A model generated the notes under the pieces. That model was not told the DNA's origin. It saw only the letters and a list, made by a program, of their open reading frames with translations, and did not search any database. Positions 27,288-36,813 of a stretch of DNA of 64,000 bases are shown one piece after another (within the stretch, counting starts at the first letter, position 1; each line of letters opens with the position of its first letter). Source of the DNA: Weissella bombi (GTDB lineage: Bacteria > Bacillota > Bacilli > Lactobacillales > Lactobacillaceae); the NCBI RefSeq assembly GCF_900094835.1, contig NZ_FMAO01000004.1:1-64000 (forward strand), in the 5' to 3' direction. The translations under genes and the position numbers were made by a program.

Positions 27288-27886
27288 TACAAGTTAAAAT
27301 TTGCGGTTTGATGACACCAAATGATGCCTTAATTGTCAATGCTGCCCATGCAGATTTTGCCGGTTTTGTCTTTGCACCAAGTCGTCATCAAATTTCGCCA
27401 GCAACTGCACTACTTTTAAAACAGATTTTATTACCAGAAATCTCAACTGTTGGCGTATTCGTAAACGAATCGATTGATGAAATTTTAAACATTTTTAAAA
27501 TGGGGCTGATTGATGTTGTCCAGCTTCATAGAAAAAGTAACGTTACTGAAATTGCAACATTACAAAAAATGGGACTTAAAGTTATTCAGGGAGTGGATGA
27601 GCAATCGACAACCTTTAATACAAATGCTGATTATATTCTATTTGATAGAAGTCGTGGTAGTGGTAAAAAAATTGATTTAACTTACCTGCCTCACCCCAAT
27701 CAACCGTTCATGTTAGCTGGCGGATTAACACCGGACAATGTTTATCAAATTGTTAAAACTATGTCCCCAACAATTGTTGACGTGTCTAGTGGCGTCGAAA
27801 CAAATCAGATTAAAAATAAACAAAAAATATGTCAATTTATAAAAAATGCAAAAGGAGCCACTTACAATGAACAATTCATCCAATGA
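27281..27886 (+). CDS. trpF: Phosphoribosylanthranilate isomerase with an apparent AUA start codon
   Basis: Amadori isomerase of tryptophan synthesis, 201 residues. The conserved N-terminus VKICGL, with the catalytic-base Cys, lies upstream of the first in-frame ATG (27308), so translation must begin earlier. The only upstream choices after AAGGAGG (27267-27273) are ATT 27278 or ATA 27281; ATA is 7 nt from the ribosome site and stands where family members have ATG in MVQVKICG. The second catalytic Asp is in [10 protein letters not shown]. It overlaps the trpC stop. Expression may be weak, or the ATG may be misread in this assembly. Confidence 0.85.
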   Translation: MIVQVKICGLMTPNDALIVNAAHADFAGFVFAPSRHQISPATALLLKQILLPEISTVGVFVNESIDEILNIFKMGLIDVVQLHRKSNVTEIATLQKMGLKVIQGVDEQSTTFNTNADYILFDRSRGSGKKIDLTYLPHPNQPFMLAGGLTPDNVYQIVKTMSPTIVDVSSGVETNQIKNKQKICQFIKNAKGATYNEQFIQ

Positions 27887-29078
27887 AACAAAACAATCTG
27901 GTCGCTATGGTACTGGTTTTGGTGGCCAATATATTCCTGAAACTCTAATGGCTGAGCTGGATAAGGTGACCCAAAAATTCAATGAACTTAAAAACAATCA
28001 ACAATTCTTAACTGAATTTCACGATTTACTTAATAATTATGCTAACCGCCCATCTTTACTCTACTACGCTAAAAACATGACTAAAGATCTAGGAGGTGCC
28101 AAAATTTATCTAAAACGTGAAGATTTGAATCATACGGGTGCTCATAAAATCAATAATGTCATCGGACAAGCACTTGTTGCTAAATATCTAGGAAAAAAGC
28201 GATTAATTGCTGAAACAGGTGCTGGTCAACATGGTGTCGCAACCGCAACAATTGCTGCTTTGTTAGGCATGTCTTGTGAAATCTTTATGGGAAAGGAAGA
28301 TACTGATCGCCAAAAATTAAATGTTTACCGTATGGAACTATTAGGGGCAAAAGTCCACGCTGTGACCAGTGGCTCACAAGTACTAAAAGATGCCGTGAAC
28401 GCAACGTTACAAGAATGGGCTAGTCGGTGTGAAGACACTTTCTATGTGATGGGATCAGCAGTTGGTCCTGCACCTTTTCCTGAAATGGTTAAATATTTCC
28501 AAAGTGTTATTTCACAAGAATCTAAGCAGCAACTACAAGAACAAGAACACAAACTACCTGACATGGTTGTTGCCTGTGTTGGTGGTGGTAGTAATGCTAT
28601 CGGTAGTTTTGCTAATTATATTGATAATCCAAGCGTTAAATTAGTAGGCGTTGAGGCAGCTGGTAAAGGTATTGATACTGACTTAACTGCCGCTACGGTT
28701 GAACGTGGTTCAGTTGGTATTTTTCATGGTATGAAATCATTATTTATGCAAAATAGTGATGGCCAAATTGATCCGGTTTATTCAATTTCAGCTGGTCTTG
28801 ATTATCCTGGTATCGGTCCTGAACACGCTGCTTTAGCAGAAGCAAATCGTGCTGAATATGTTGGTATTACAGATGATGAATCAGTCCAAGCTTTTGAGTA
28901 CATTGCAAAACAAGAAGGAATTATTGCAGCTATTGAAAGTTGTCATGCGATTGCCTATATTGAAAAAATTGCCCCCAAAATGGCTAAAGATCAAATTATT
29001 ATTTGTACACTATCTGGCCGAGGGGATAAAGATGTTGCAAGTATTGCAAAATACAAAGGAGTTAATATCTATGAATAA
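27867..29078 (+). CDS. trpB: Tryptophan synthase beta subunit
   Basis: PLP enzyme joining indole and serine. It has 403 residues with the PLP-lysine motif HTGAHKINN ([15 protein letters not shown]), the glycine loop [10 protein letters not shown] and the C-terminal LSGRGDKD. The start at 27867 (MNNSSNET) is preferred over 27846 because AGGAG lies 9 nt upstream and the family starts just before [14 protein letters not shown]. It overlaps trpA by 8 nt. Confidence 0.97.
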   Translation: MNNSSNETKQSGRYGTGFGGQYIPETLMAELDKVTQKFNELKNNQQFLTEFHDLLNNYANRPSLLYYAKNMTKDLGGAKIYLKREDLNHTGAHKINNVIGQALVAKYLGKKRLIAETGAGQHGVATATIAALLGMSCEIFMGKEDTDRQKLNVYRMELLGAKVHAVTSGSQVLKDAVNATLQEWASRCEDTFYVMGSAVGPAPFPEMVKYFQSVISQESKQQLQEQEHKLPDMVVACVGGGSNAIGSFANYIDNPSVKLVGVEAAGKGIDTDLTAATVERGSVGIFHGMKSLFMQNSDGQIDPVYSISAGLDYPGIGPEHAALAEANRAEYVGITDDESVQAFEYIAKQEGIIAAIESCHAIAYIEKIAPKMAKDQIIICTLSGRGDKDVASIAKYKGVNIYE

Positions 29079-29853
29079 ATTAAGTCATATTTTTAAAAAC
29101 CATAAAGTTTTCATTCCATTCGTTGTTGCGAATGATCCTGACTTTGATACCACCGTTGCTAATATACTTGCTCTTGCTAATGGGGGTGCTGACATTGTAG
29201 AAATTGGTATTCCTTTTTCTGATCCAGTTGCTGATGGTCCAGTTATCCAAGCAGCTAACTTACGCGCTTTTAAAGCAGATGTTCACACAAAAACTGTTTT
29301 TGATATTGTCACGGCTGCCCGTAAAGAAACCAATGTTCCTATCGTATTACTAACCTATTTAAATATTCCGTTTAAATATGGCTATGAGGCATTTTTAAAA
29401 AAATGTGCCGAACTTAAAATTGATGGTTTGGTAATTCCTGATTTACCATATGAAAGTCGCGATGAAATTGTTCCAACTGCCACAAAACATAATGTCGCTA
29501 TTATTCCACTAATCACGCCGACATCAGATAAACGGATTGAAAAAATAGCCAAAAGTGCTACTGGTTTTATCTACGTTGTATCATCACTTGGCATTACTGG
29601 TAAGCGTGATACTTTTTATCAAGGCCTAGAAGAATTAATAACAACTATTCGTCAATACACAACTGTTCCTACTGCAATCGGCTTTGGTATTCACACCCCA
29701 CAGCAAGCGCATGAATTTGCCAAAATAGCTGATGGTATTATTATTGGTAGTGCCATTGTTGACATTGTGGCAGAAAAACAACAAGATGCACCTGGAGCAA
29801 TTGAAAGTTTTACAAAATCTGTCAATCAAGCACTCCATGCAACAACTGCTTAA
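29071..29853 (+). CDS. trpA: Tryptophan synthase alpha subunit
   Basis: Cleaves indole-3-glycerol phosphate to indole. It is 260 residues with the catalytic Glu in [15 protein letters not shown], the Asp in [10 protein letters not shown], and the phosphate site [13 protein letters not shown] 29071 follows AAAGGAG and lies inside the trpB end. A longer open frame from 28849 only reads the shadow of trpB. It is the last gene of the operon. Confidence 0.97.
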   Translation: MNKLSHIFKNHKVFIPFVVANDPDFDTTVANILALANGGADIVEIGIPFSDPVADGPVIQAANLRAFKADVHTKTVFDIVTAARKETNVPIVLLTYLNIPFKYGYEAFLKKCAELKIDGLVIPDLPYESRDEIVPTATKHNVAIIPLITPTSDKRIEKIAKSATGFIYVVSSLGITGKRDTFYQGLEELITTIRQYTTVPTAIGFGIHTPQQAHEFAKIADGIIIGSAIVDIVAEKQQDAPGAIESFTKSVNQALHATTA

Positions 29854-29890
29854 CTTAACTAGTCAAGTAAATTATTATAATATTGCAATT

Positions 29891-29933
29891 AAAAAGAACA
29901 GCTAATAAAAATTTTTCTTAGCTGTTCTTTTAT
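29891..29933. terminator. Terminator of the trp operon (bidirectional)
   Basis: AAAAGAACAGCTAA (29892-29905) pairs with TTAGCTGTTCTTTT (29918-29931). It is flanked by A and T runs and can also end the minus-strand PTS operon. Confidence 0.88.
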
Positions 29934-29953
29934 TTATATAAATAATTAGTTTT

Positions 29954-30241
29954 TTATAATTGTGCTTCAATTTCATCAAATACTTTCTGAACACCAACGC
30001 CAGTTAACAAGGCAACCCCGTTGATAACCTTATCTTTAATTGCACTTGGTACCATCGTCGTTGAAACAACAATATCATAATCCCCATTTTCGATTGCACT
30101 AACTTCATCAGCAATCTTTGATTGCAAGAACTTTACTTGATCAGTCTTACCTACTGATTCTAGATAATCTTTAATCTTTCCTGTTGCAACAGTTGATGTT
30201 GCGATTCCAGTTCCACATACTACCATTAATGACTTTACCAT
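29954..30241 (-). CDS. PTS galactitol-type EIIB component
   Basis: A 95-residue EIIB-Gat family protein with the phosphocysteine loop VCGTGIATSTVA near the N-terminus. It passes phosphate from EIIA to the incoming sugar bound by EIIC. It is the last gene of the 33843-29954 operon, 38 bp after the EIIC gene. Confidence 0.9.
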   Translation of the reverse strand: MVKSLMVVCGTGIATSTVATGKIKDYLESVGKTDQVKFLQSKIADEVSAIENGDYDIVVSTTMVPSAIKDKVINGVALLTGVGVQKVFDEIEAQL

Positions 30242-30279
30242 GATTTATATCTCCCTCTTTTTTATAGATAAACGACAAT

Positions 30280-31617
30280 TTACTCTGATACTGACTCATC
30301 TGACTTCTTAAACTTGTTTAGCCAAATCATTAGTCCTAACACAATGACAAATACAATTGCCATACCAGTCCAAGACATCAACTTTCCCATACCAACAATT
30401 AGTAGGGTTGTCCAAGCACCACCGTCTGACAAGACAGAAATTGATGTTGCACCGTTCATTGCAAAATGAGCTGACTTGGCAGCACTAGTTAGCAAAGGTG
30501 CAATCCATGATGCAAGGTACAACGATACTGCCAAGTCAATAATACCACCGACAACGATTCGGAACACGTTACCACCAAAGACAGCAGCCATAACGGCTAG
30601 CATAAATGGAATAGTTGCCAAATCACCGAATGGCAAAACACGGTTACCTGGTAAGATAACAGCGATCAATAGTGATACTGGTACCAAAATCAATGATGCT
30701 GACAAAACAGCTTCTTGACCAACAGCCAACGCTGAATCCATTCCAATGTATAAGTTACGACCAGGGAATTTCTTTTGAACCATTGTATTAGCTGCTTCAG
30801 ATATTGGTGACAATCCTTCCATCAAGATTGCAACCATTCGTGGCATCAAAATCAAAACGGCCGAAGTTGTAATTCCTAAATTCAAAATCTTTGTCAAATC
30901 ATACTGTGCTAAAGCACCAATCACAATTCCAATAATTAATCCCATCACGGCTGAATCACCAAAGACACCCAGCTTCTTTTGAATTGTTTCAGGCGTCCAA
31001 TGGATATTTTTCACACCTGGAATACGATCTAATACCCAATTAATTGGTAAAGCTAACACGAATCCCGGCGCTGAAGCTCCTTGTGGGAATGAAATACCTT
31101 CCAACCCGTAATGCTTTTGAATCGTTGGTGCAGCAAGATCAGCCAAGAAATAAATCCACATCGCATGGACAATCATCGTAAACAAACCTAACCCAAAATT
31201 ATTAGTTGCTGCATAAACCAATGACCCTGAAAAAGCAATATGCCAATAGTTCCATAAGTCGACATCCAATGTCTTTGTTAAACCAATAACCAACAAGATA
31301 ACGTTTAAGGCTACCCCAATTGGAATCGCTAAACTACCCAGCGTAGTACCATACGAAATAGCTGACGCTGCAGGCCAACCGACATCAATTGAATTTAATG
31401 ACAAACCAAAGTTTTTGACCATTGCTTGCGCAGCCGGTCCCAAATTGTCAGTTAGTAATCCAATAATTAGATTTAATCCCGTAAATCCAATTCCAACCAT
31501 CAGTGCGGCTTTAAATGCCTTACCGGGTTTAATACGTAAAGCTAATCCAAAAATAAATAGTAGTAGTGGCAAAAATACTGTCGGACCAGCATCTAATAAC
31601 CAATTAATTACTGCCAT
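30280..31617 (-). CDS. PTS galactitol-type EIIC permease
   Basis: A 445-residue membrane protein with about 10-12 helices. It matches the EIIC-Gat family (FGLALRIKPGKAFKAALMVGIGFTGL; GNRVLPFGDLATIPF). It forms the translocation channel with the EIIB and EIIA encoded next to it. No catabolic enzyme is in the operon, so the substrate (galactitol, another polyol or a pentose) cannot be named. Confidence 0.9.
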   Translation of the reverse strand: MAVINWLLDAGPTVFLPLLLFIFGLALRIKPGKAFKAALMVGIGFTGLNLIIGLLTDNLGPAAQAMVKNFGLSLNSIDVGWPAASAISYGTTLGSLAIPIGVALNVILLVIGLTKTLDVDLWNYWHIAFSGSLVYAATNNFGLGLFTMIVHAMWIYFLADLAAPTIQKHYGLEGISFPQGASAPGFVLALPINWVLDRIPGVKNIHWTPETIQKKLGVFGDSAVMGLIIGIVIGALAQYDLTKILNLGITTSAVLILMPRMVAILMEGLSPISEAANTMVQKKFPGRNLYIGMDSALAVGQEAVLSASLILVPVSLLIAVILPGNRVLPFGDLATIPFMLAVMAAVFGGNVFRIVVGGIIDLAVSLYLASWIAPLLTSAAKSAHFAMNGATSISVLSDGGAWTTLLIVGMGKLMSWTGMAIVFVIVLGLMIWLNKFKKSDESVSE

Positions 31618-31630
31618 GATTTTATCCCCT

Positions 31631-32080
31631 TTATTCTATTCCTGCATCTTTTAAAATTTGAACAATATTATCTTCATCCGTTGCTACTAATAATTGCTGA
31701 ATTTTATTCTCATCTTGAATTAAAGTAACCAATGTTTGTAACATATCTAACTGCGAATGAGCTTCCTTCAAGGCCAACATAAAAATAAATTTGACTTGAA
31801 TCTTCACCCCATCACCCATTTGTAAAAATGATACCGGCTCACGCAAGCGCATAAACGCAATTTGATCATAATTAACATGTTCGGCGTCAGTGTGAGGCAT
31901 TGCAATACCGATATTCTCAGTTGCTAATCCGGTAGGAAAATCAACCTCTCGTTGCAACAACGCAGGTTTATAAGATTCTTTAACTGCACCACTTTTTAAT
32001 AAATGTTCCGCCATTATCCCCAAAGCCTCTTGATCACTATCTGCTGGTTCATCAAGTAAAATAACTTTATCCGATAGCAT
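31631..32080 (-). CDS. PTS EIIA component (fructose/mannitol-galactitol class)
   Basis: A 149-residue PTS_EIIA_2 domain protein with the phospho-His motif IGIAMPHTDAEHV. It takes phosphate from HPr and passes it to the EIIB encoded downstream. It overlaps the preceding EIIA-like gene by 14 nt. Two consecutive EIIA-type genes are present; this one, next to EIIC/EIIB, is the likely transport component. Confidence 0.88.
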   Translation of the reverse strand: MLSDKVILLDEPADSDQEALGIMAEHLLKSGAVKESYKPALLQREVDFPTGLATENIGIAMPHTDAEHVNYDQIAFMRLREPVSFLQMGDGVKIQVKFIFMLALKEAHSQLDMLQTLVTLIQDENKIQQLLVATDEDNIVQILKDAGIE

Positions 32081-32456
32081 AATTTTTCACCTCCCCTATA
32101 AGTTTTTCAAAATCTTGTTGTGATGAAGCTTTTCGTAATTTTTCTAACGATTGTTCCACAAGCAGTCCCTTTAAAATCGCAATTAATTGTTCATCTGGTT
32201 GGTTACTATCAATAACTAAAACCAACATAAACGATTGCTTATTTGTAATTAAAAATAAACCTTGTTTTATAATATTTGGCATTTCAACATGCGGCATACT
32301 AATATCCGGTGCAATCATCGTGCTACCTAGATTTTCACGATTAAGAATGTTTTGCTGTACCTGTATTACATTTAACTGAAAACGCTCTGCTATTAATTGT
32401 GACAATGTCTGCGTGTCAGGAATTTTAGATACCGATAAAAATTCTAATTTAACCAT
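32067..32456 (-). CDS. EIIA-like domain protein, probably the detached C-terminus of the PRD regulator
   Basis: A 129-residue EIIA_2-type domain with phospho-His segment APDISMPHVEMPN. The start MVKLEFLSV lies inside the end of the regulator gene (8-nt overlap, ATGGTTAA) with GAGG 9 nt upstream; an open frame from 32504 is not needed. MtlR/LicR regulators normally carry such an EIIA domain fused after the EIIB-like domain, exactly where the regulator here stops. A regulatory role is therefore more likely than a transport one. Confidence 0.75.
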   Translation of the reverse strand: MVKLEFLSVSKIPDTQTLSQLIAERFQLNVIQVQQNILNRENLGSTMIAPDISMPHVEMPNIIKQGLFLITNKQSFMLVLVIDSNQPDEQLIAILKGLLVEQSLEKLRKASSQQDFEKLIGEVKNYAIG

Positions 32457-33843
32457 ATAATAATTCCTCAACACGACGCCGATCTCCTTCATTAAACAAT
32501 GCACTCACCTGAATGACTGGGGATGCAGGTTGAAAATGGATGGCAACCGTTGAAATAACTAAATCAACTTGTTCAAATTGCTTTAAATTCATCTCGTATT
32601 CACGTGATGAAATGGTGCCAACAATTTCAAAATCTGGAAAAGCGCGTCGTACCCGTGTTTGTAATAATTGTGCTGTTCCAACACCTGTTGAACACATTAA
32701 CAATACACGTTTTCGAATACTAGCCTCTTCTAAGGCGCGTACAACATATAATGTTAAAAATCCAACTTCATCGTCTGAAACATTATAAATTGTGGTAGCT
32801 AATATTGTTTTTATCTGCGTAAATGTTTCTTCATAACTGAATTGGATATCATTCAACAACGGATTAACAATCAGCATATCCTCTTTCAGACGATGAATCA
32901 TTGGGCGCACATGGCCAATCAAAGCGTTTTTCAAATTTTCAATATTAACATGTTTCGGTAATGATAATTCATCAACCAAATAAGTTACTAACCTGTGTGC
33001 TTCTCCTTCCTGACTGTCATCCAATGTTCGATCATAACGTAATCCAACTAAGTATAAGACAAGATTATTCACTTCCTCCGGATTAATAACAGCATGCGTA
33101 TATTCGCTAATATTATTAATTACCTGACGAGCAACACGTAATAATAATTCGTCATAATGAACGTTTGTCTTTGTCGTTACAATTGACTCGCTATTATGTT
33201 GGCGCACTCTATCTAACATAATGTAGAGATGTGAAAAAATGTTAACAGTATATGGATCTAATATCTCAACGTCCAATTCCTTTTCAATCAACGTCATTTG
33301 TGAACTAATAAAAGTCTGATCTTTTTTAGTTATATCTGGAAAAATCCCTGCCAAGCCTTCTACAACTTGTTGTGTAACTGTATTTTCTAACAAAAAATAG
33401 TTCAATGCTTTACGCACTTGTGCTTCTGTTCCAACCACTTTTGCATTACCAGCAGATCGATCAATACTGATATGAAATGGTATAAAAAATTCATTTAACG
33501 CACTTAAATCACGATGTAAAGTCGACTCAGAAATATACAATTTTTCTAACAAACGCCACCGATTTAATCCGTGAGGAAATGAATGAAGTAAATTAATTGC
33601 TAAATCAATTTGACGTTGCTCATCTTGTTCCGTGGTTGACGTTGATATTTTATTATCTATCAAACGATAACCCCGACCTCTTTGTGATTCAACAAGCATA
33701 TCATCTTTATTAAGCTTATTAATTGCTCGATAAACTGTCTTTTTTGACACACCAAAAGTCCGTGAAATGGTCAAAGCATCTACAAAATCAACTTGTTGGC
33801 CTAAAAACATCAATATTTTATTATCTAAATTATTGTTGCTCAT
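32449..33843 (-). CDS. PRD-containing transcriptional regulator (MtlR/LicR-like, BglG superfamily)
   Basis: A 464-residue protein. Two N-terminal helix-turn-helix regions (FGVSKKTVYRAINKL; YISESTLHRDLSAL) are followed by two PRDs with phospho-His segments and an EIIB-like domain with LLMCSTGVGTAQLL. This is the activator layout in which PTS phosphorylation tunes DNA binding. The terminal EIIA domain is encoded separately downstream. It is the first gene of the galactitol-type PTS operon, with a cre about 45 bp upstream. Confidence 0.88.
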   Translation of the reverse strand: MSNNNLDNKILMFLGQQVDFVDALTISRTFGVSKKTVYRAINKLNKDDMLVESQRGRGYRLIDNKISTSTTEQDEQRQIDLAINLLHSFPHGLNRWRLLEKLYISESTLHRDLSALNEFFIPFHISIDRSAGNAKVVGTEAQVRKALNYFLLENTVTQQVVEGLAGIFPDITKKDQTFISSQMTLIEKELDVEILDPYTVNIFSHLYIMLDRVRQHNSESIVTTKTNVHYDELLLRVARQVINNISEYTHAVINPEEVNNLVLYLVGLRYDRTLDDSQEGEAHRLVTYLVDELSLPKHVNIENLKNALIGHVRPMIHRLKEDMLIVNPLLNDIQFSYEETFTQIKTILATTIYNVSDDEVGFLTLYVVRALEEASIRKRVLLMCSTGVGTAQLLQTRVRRAFPDFEIVGTISSREYEMNLKQFEQVDLVISTVAIHFQPASPVIQVSALFNEGDRRRVEELLYG

Positions 33844-33886
33844 ACTTTCACTTCCTTTCTACATTTATTATTATATCGCTAAAATT

Positions 33887-33900
33887 TGTAAGCGCTTTCC
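33887..33900. promoter_or_regulatory. cre site of the galactitol-type PTS operon
   Basis: TGTAAGCGCTTTCC matches the CcpA consensus apart from the final base. It lies just upstream of a TATAAT-like -10 (minus strand) for the regulator gene. Confidence 0.75.
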
Positions 33901-34010
33901 AATAAAGTGACCATTGCTATGGACAAGTGTCCATACGAACCTTTATCTATCATCTTTCTATTTAATGTTGTAAAATATGGCTAGTCATAGACATATAAAA
34001 GGGGTTTAAT

Positions 34011-34469
34011 ATGGGAAAGATACAACTTATTGGGAAGGCTGTTAAAATTGCAGCCCCCTTTGTTATCAAAGCTGCACCGGCAGTTATGGAACAAGTTAAT
34101 AAAATTACTGAACAACAAAAAGAAAAAAAGAAAGACTACATTAAAATACCTGATGTTCTATCACTTCCTGTTGATGAAGCAACTGAAGTATTAACAAAAT
34201 ATCATTTCAACTATTCGCTAATTAAGTTGCCAGCCGATCAAAAGCTTGCTTCAAGGGCTGCTAATACTGTATTAAAAATCACGCCTAAAAGTGGTAGCAA
34301 TGTTGATCCTAATACATTCGTCAAACTATATTATGCTGATGAAGTAATTGTAAACGAAAGTATTCAAAAACAACATGATATGCTAGCTAAAAAAAGTATG
34401 GCAAAGGACAAACGTAAAAAACAGATTAAACATGTTGTTGACAAAGCAAAATCATTTTCAAAACATTAA
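34011..34469 (+). CDS. Single-PASTA-domain protein
   Basis: A 152-residue protein. Residues about 45-110 form one PASTA domain (IPDVLSLPVDEATEVLTKY ... ITPKSGSNVDPNTFVKLYY). It is flanked by an N-terminal helix rich in Ala/Ile/Val and a very basic C-terminal tail (about 18 Lys or Arg in the last 40 residues). PASTA domains usually bind muropeptides outside the cell, yet no signal peptide or clear membrane anchor is visible. GGGG ribosome site, own terminator, single gene. The role is unknown. Confidence 0.75.
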   Translation: MGKIQLIGKAVKIAAPFVIKAAPAVMEQVNKITEQQKEKKKDYIKIPDVLSLPVDEATEVLTKYHFNYSLIKLPADQKLASRAANTVLKITPKSGSNVDPNTFVKLYYADEVIVNESIQKQHDMLAKKSMAKDKRKKQIKHVVDKAKSFSKH

Positions 34470-34473
34470 TTAC

Positions 34474-34511
34474 AAAAAAGCTCTCTAGATAAAATTCTAG
34501 AGAGCTTTTTT
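34474..34511 (+). terminator. Terminator of the PASTA gene
   Basis: AAAAAGCTCTCTAGA/TCTAGAGAGCTTTTT, 6-nt loop. Confidence 0.9.
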
Positions 34512-34515
34512 ATAT

Positions 34516-34551
34516 AAAAAACGGACTAATACGCCCGTATCAGTCCGTTTA
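34516..34551 (-). terminator. Terminator of the 34563 aldo/keto reductase gene
   Basis: Minus strand AAACGGACTGATAC, GGGC loop, GTATTAGTCCGTTT, then a T-run. Confidence 0.85.
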
Positions 34552-34562
34552 AACTTTAAATT

Positions 34563-35453
34563 CTAAGCTTTAAATGCTTCATCAATTGCCTTAAATTCCT
34601 CATCTGACAACTTAACATCCAATGATTTAGCCAAATCCTTAGCTTGTTCAGCATTACGTGCACCAGGGATAACCAAACCAATGCTTGGATGTGACATGTA
34701 CCATGCTAAAACAACATGCGTCATTGAAGCATCATGCGTTGCTGCAATTTCTTTTACAACATCAAGACCCTTGATAATTTGATCAAACTTCGCATCATCC
34801 AAACGATCAAACTTTTCGCGATCATCAGCACCATAACGACCAGTTAATAGACCTGATTCCAATGGGAAATATGGTACGAACTTAATGTTGTTTTCATCTA
34901 AGTAAGCAAAACGTTCTACTTCCTCATCACGATGAGCCAAGCTGTAGTAATCTTCATCAAAATCAACCTTACCAGTAGCATTAGCTTCCTTCAATTGATC
35001 AAAGCTAAAGTTTGATACACCAATTGCACGAATCTTACCTGCTTGCTTTAGTTCATCTAATGCTTCAACAGCGGCTAGCTTATCTGAATCATCATCTGGG
35101 AAGTGGATAAAGAAGATATCAATATAATCAGTCTTTAAACGCTTCAATGAATCTTCAACTGTTTTAACCAAAAATTCTGGGCTATTGTCAGGTTCCAAAT
35201 CCTTATCAGGGTTCTGAGCTCCCTTAGTTGCAATAATGATTTTGCTGCGATCGTAATCTTGGATAACATCCCCAATGATTTCCTCTGAACGACCAACACC
35301 GTAGATGAATGCCGTATCAATAACGTTGATACCTGCGTCCAATGCGGCACGAACCAAATCATAACCATCTTGCTCATCTAAATTATCAAACAGATTATGT
35401 CCACCAACCTTGTTGGTTCCTAACCCTAACTTATTTGCAAATTCTAAAGTCAT
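34563..35453 (-). CDS. Aldo/keto reductase
   Basis: A 296-residue AKR with INVIDTAFIYGVGRSEEIIG (Asp, Tyr), IIATKGA (Lys) and IFFIHFPDDD (His), plus VIPGARNAEQAKD for NADPH. It belongs to the branch related to IolS/YhdN oxidoreductases, distinct from the AKR at 20629-21468. It is a single gene with its own terminator. Substrate unknown. Confidence 0.87.
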   Translation of the reverse strand: MTLEFANKLGLGTNKVGGHNLFDNLDEQDGYDLVRAALDAGINVIDTAFIYGVGRSEEIIGDVIQDYDRSKIIIATKGAQNPDKDLEPDNSPEFLVKTVEDSLKRLKTDYIDIFFIHFPDDDSDKLAAVEALDELKQAGKIRAIGVSNFSFDQLKEANATGKVDFDEDYYSLAHRDEEVERFAYLDENNIKFVPYFPLESGLLTGRYGADDREKFDRLDDAKFDQIIKGLDVVKEIAATHDASMTHVVLAWYMSHPSIGLVIPGARNAEQAKDLAKSLDVKLSDEEFKAIDEAFKA

Positions 35454-35555
35454 TTGAATACCCCTCTATTTTTATATTTTTTGTATGAAGCTAATGCCTC
35501 ATTTCATGTTTATGATAACATACTTTCCTTAAGTTAGTAAAAATTTCTATTTATG

Positions 35556-36059
35556 TTAAAACGTTGCTTTCTCCAAAGTCAGTAGTGCTCGTTTTCGTTC
35601 AAGGCCGGCAGCATAACCAGTTAATGAACCATCACTACCAAGCACACGATGACAAGGAATAAATACAACAAATGTATTTTTACCAACCGCATTTCCCACT
35701 GCTCGTGATAATTTATTAGCTTGCGCCTCATCACTAGTAATCATATGACAGATTTGTTTATAAGTTACCGTTTCTCCATATGGTACTTGTTGTAATGCTC
35801 GTAATACTTTTTCTTGAAACGCCGTACCATTAAAAAGCATATGCAATTCATCATCATCTGGTTGTTCACCGGCAAAATATGCCGACAACCATTTTTTAGA
35901 TTTTTGTAATACTGGCGTATCTGCAACAGTTGCTGATGATAAATCATATTTACCACCAAAATGCTTCTGACCATCAAACCAACTTCCCAATAAAAATTGA
36001 TCATCACTCAACAAGGTCATTTGTCCTAACGGCGTATTAACAGTCTGAACATACTGCAT
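35556..36059 (-). CDS. ogt: O6-methylguanine-DNA methyltransferase
   Basis: Suicide repair enzyme that takes methyl groups from O6-methylguanine. It has 167 residues with the active-site PCHRVLGSDGSLTGYAAGL and DNA-contacting helix VPYGETVTYKQI. The N-terminal subdomain is present but lacks the Ada Cys-rich part. It lies 23 bp after the ComK-like gene on the same strand and may share its transcript. Confidence 0.94.
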   Translation of the reverse strand: MQYVQTVNTPLGQMTLLSDDQFLLGSWFDGQKHFGGKYDLSSATVADTPVLQKSKKWLSAYFAGEQPDDDELHMLFNGTAFQEKVLRALQQVPYGETVTYKQICHMITSDEAQANKLSRAVGNAVGKNTFVVFIPCHRVLGSDGSLTGYAAGLERKRALLTLEKATF

Positions 36060-36082
36060 CCTTTACCTATCCCCATTTCTCT

Positions 36083-36790
36083 TCAGTGTTCCATTAAACG
36101 AATGACATAATTAATTTTTTTAATATTAGTCTCCGTCGCTTTAATCATCAAGTCTTCTAAACTTGTCACAACTAACAAATATTGCAATCGCTCTCGATTC
36201 AACTGATAAGTAACCCGTGCAGGCCAGTTAACAAACGGTAATAAAATTTTATCAAAATGATCGCCATAACCAAATGCATATTGCGTCATCCATAAACTAA
36301 CGATCTTGGTTGCTACCAACTGCTTCATAAACTTATCTTTATGTTTGCTTATATTTAAACTAGATCCGTCTTTCATCACAATAGTGGTATGCATCCCCCG
36401 TGTCTGGACATCGCTAATATATCTCGCATTAACCCAAGTTGTCGGGCCACTTTTGTAACTAGTAACGGGAATAAAAGCATAGTTTTGCATAATCCAGCTA
36501 CGCATTTGCCCTACTAAATCCGGTGGTAATAATCGATAATATGCTTCAACTTGTTGTCTTCGCTTAAAAGCGGTTCTTTCTTCCAATTGTGCCAATAGAT
36601 AGTTTGTTGATACGTTGACGTCCGCAACCATCCCATCAATATAATAAAGTCGTGAAACAGAACGTTGGTAACGATCATGTGCTGCAACTACCATTAATGT
36701 CGTTTGTGGACAAATATCCCCCGTCTCAGTAACGGACTGCAGCACCTCTGAGCAATAACCTTTTTCTGATACTGTGACTGTATATGCCAT
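36083..36790 (-). CDS. ComK-like competence regulator (tentative)
   Basis: A 235-residue protein starting MAYTVTVSEKG (GAGG 11 nt upstream; 11 extra in-frame codons to 36823 are rejected). The C-terminal half aligns by eye with Bacillus ComK: AFIPVTSYKSGPTTWVNARY matches its FPT...CGWISHVHV block, and TTIVMKDGSSLNISKHKDKF matches its TEVTFSNG...SYNSF block. It lies 23 nt after a sigma-factor gene, which strengthens a competence role. An in-window target set was not found, so the call rests on motif similarity and context. Confidence 0.55.
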   Translation of the reverse strand: MAYTVTVSEKGYCSEVLQSVTETGDICPQTTLMVVAAHDRYQRSVSRLYYIDGMVADVNVSTNYLLAQLEERTAFKRRQQVEAYYRLLPPDLVGQMRSWIMQNYAFIPVTSYKSGPTTWVNARYISDVQTRGMHTTIVMKDGSSLNISKHKDKFMKQLVATKIVSLWMTQYAFGYGDHFDKILLPFVNWPARVTYQLNRERLQYLLVVTSLEDLMIKATETNIKKINYVIRLMEH

Positions 36791-36813
36791 TTTTCTTATT
36801 CCTCTATTCAAAA

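Noticed and set aside
28849-29853. A 334-residue trpA
   Set aside because: The first 74 codons only read trpB in another frame; ATG 29071 has a ribosome site and gives the normal TrpA start.
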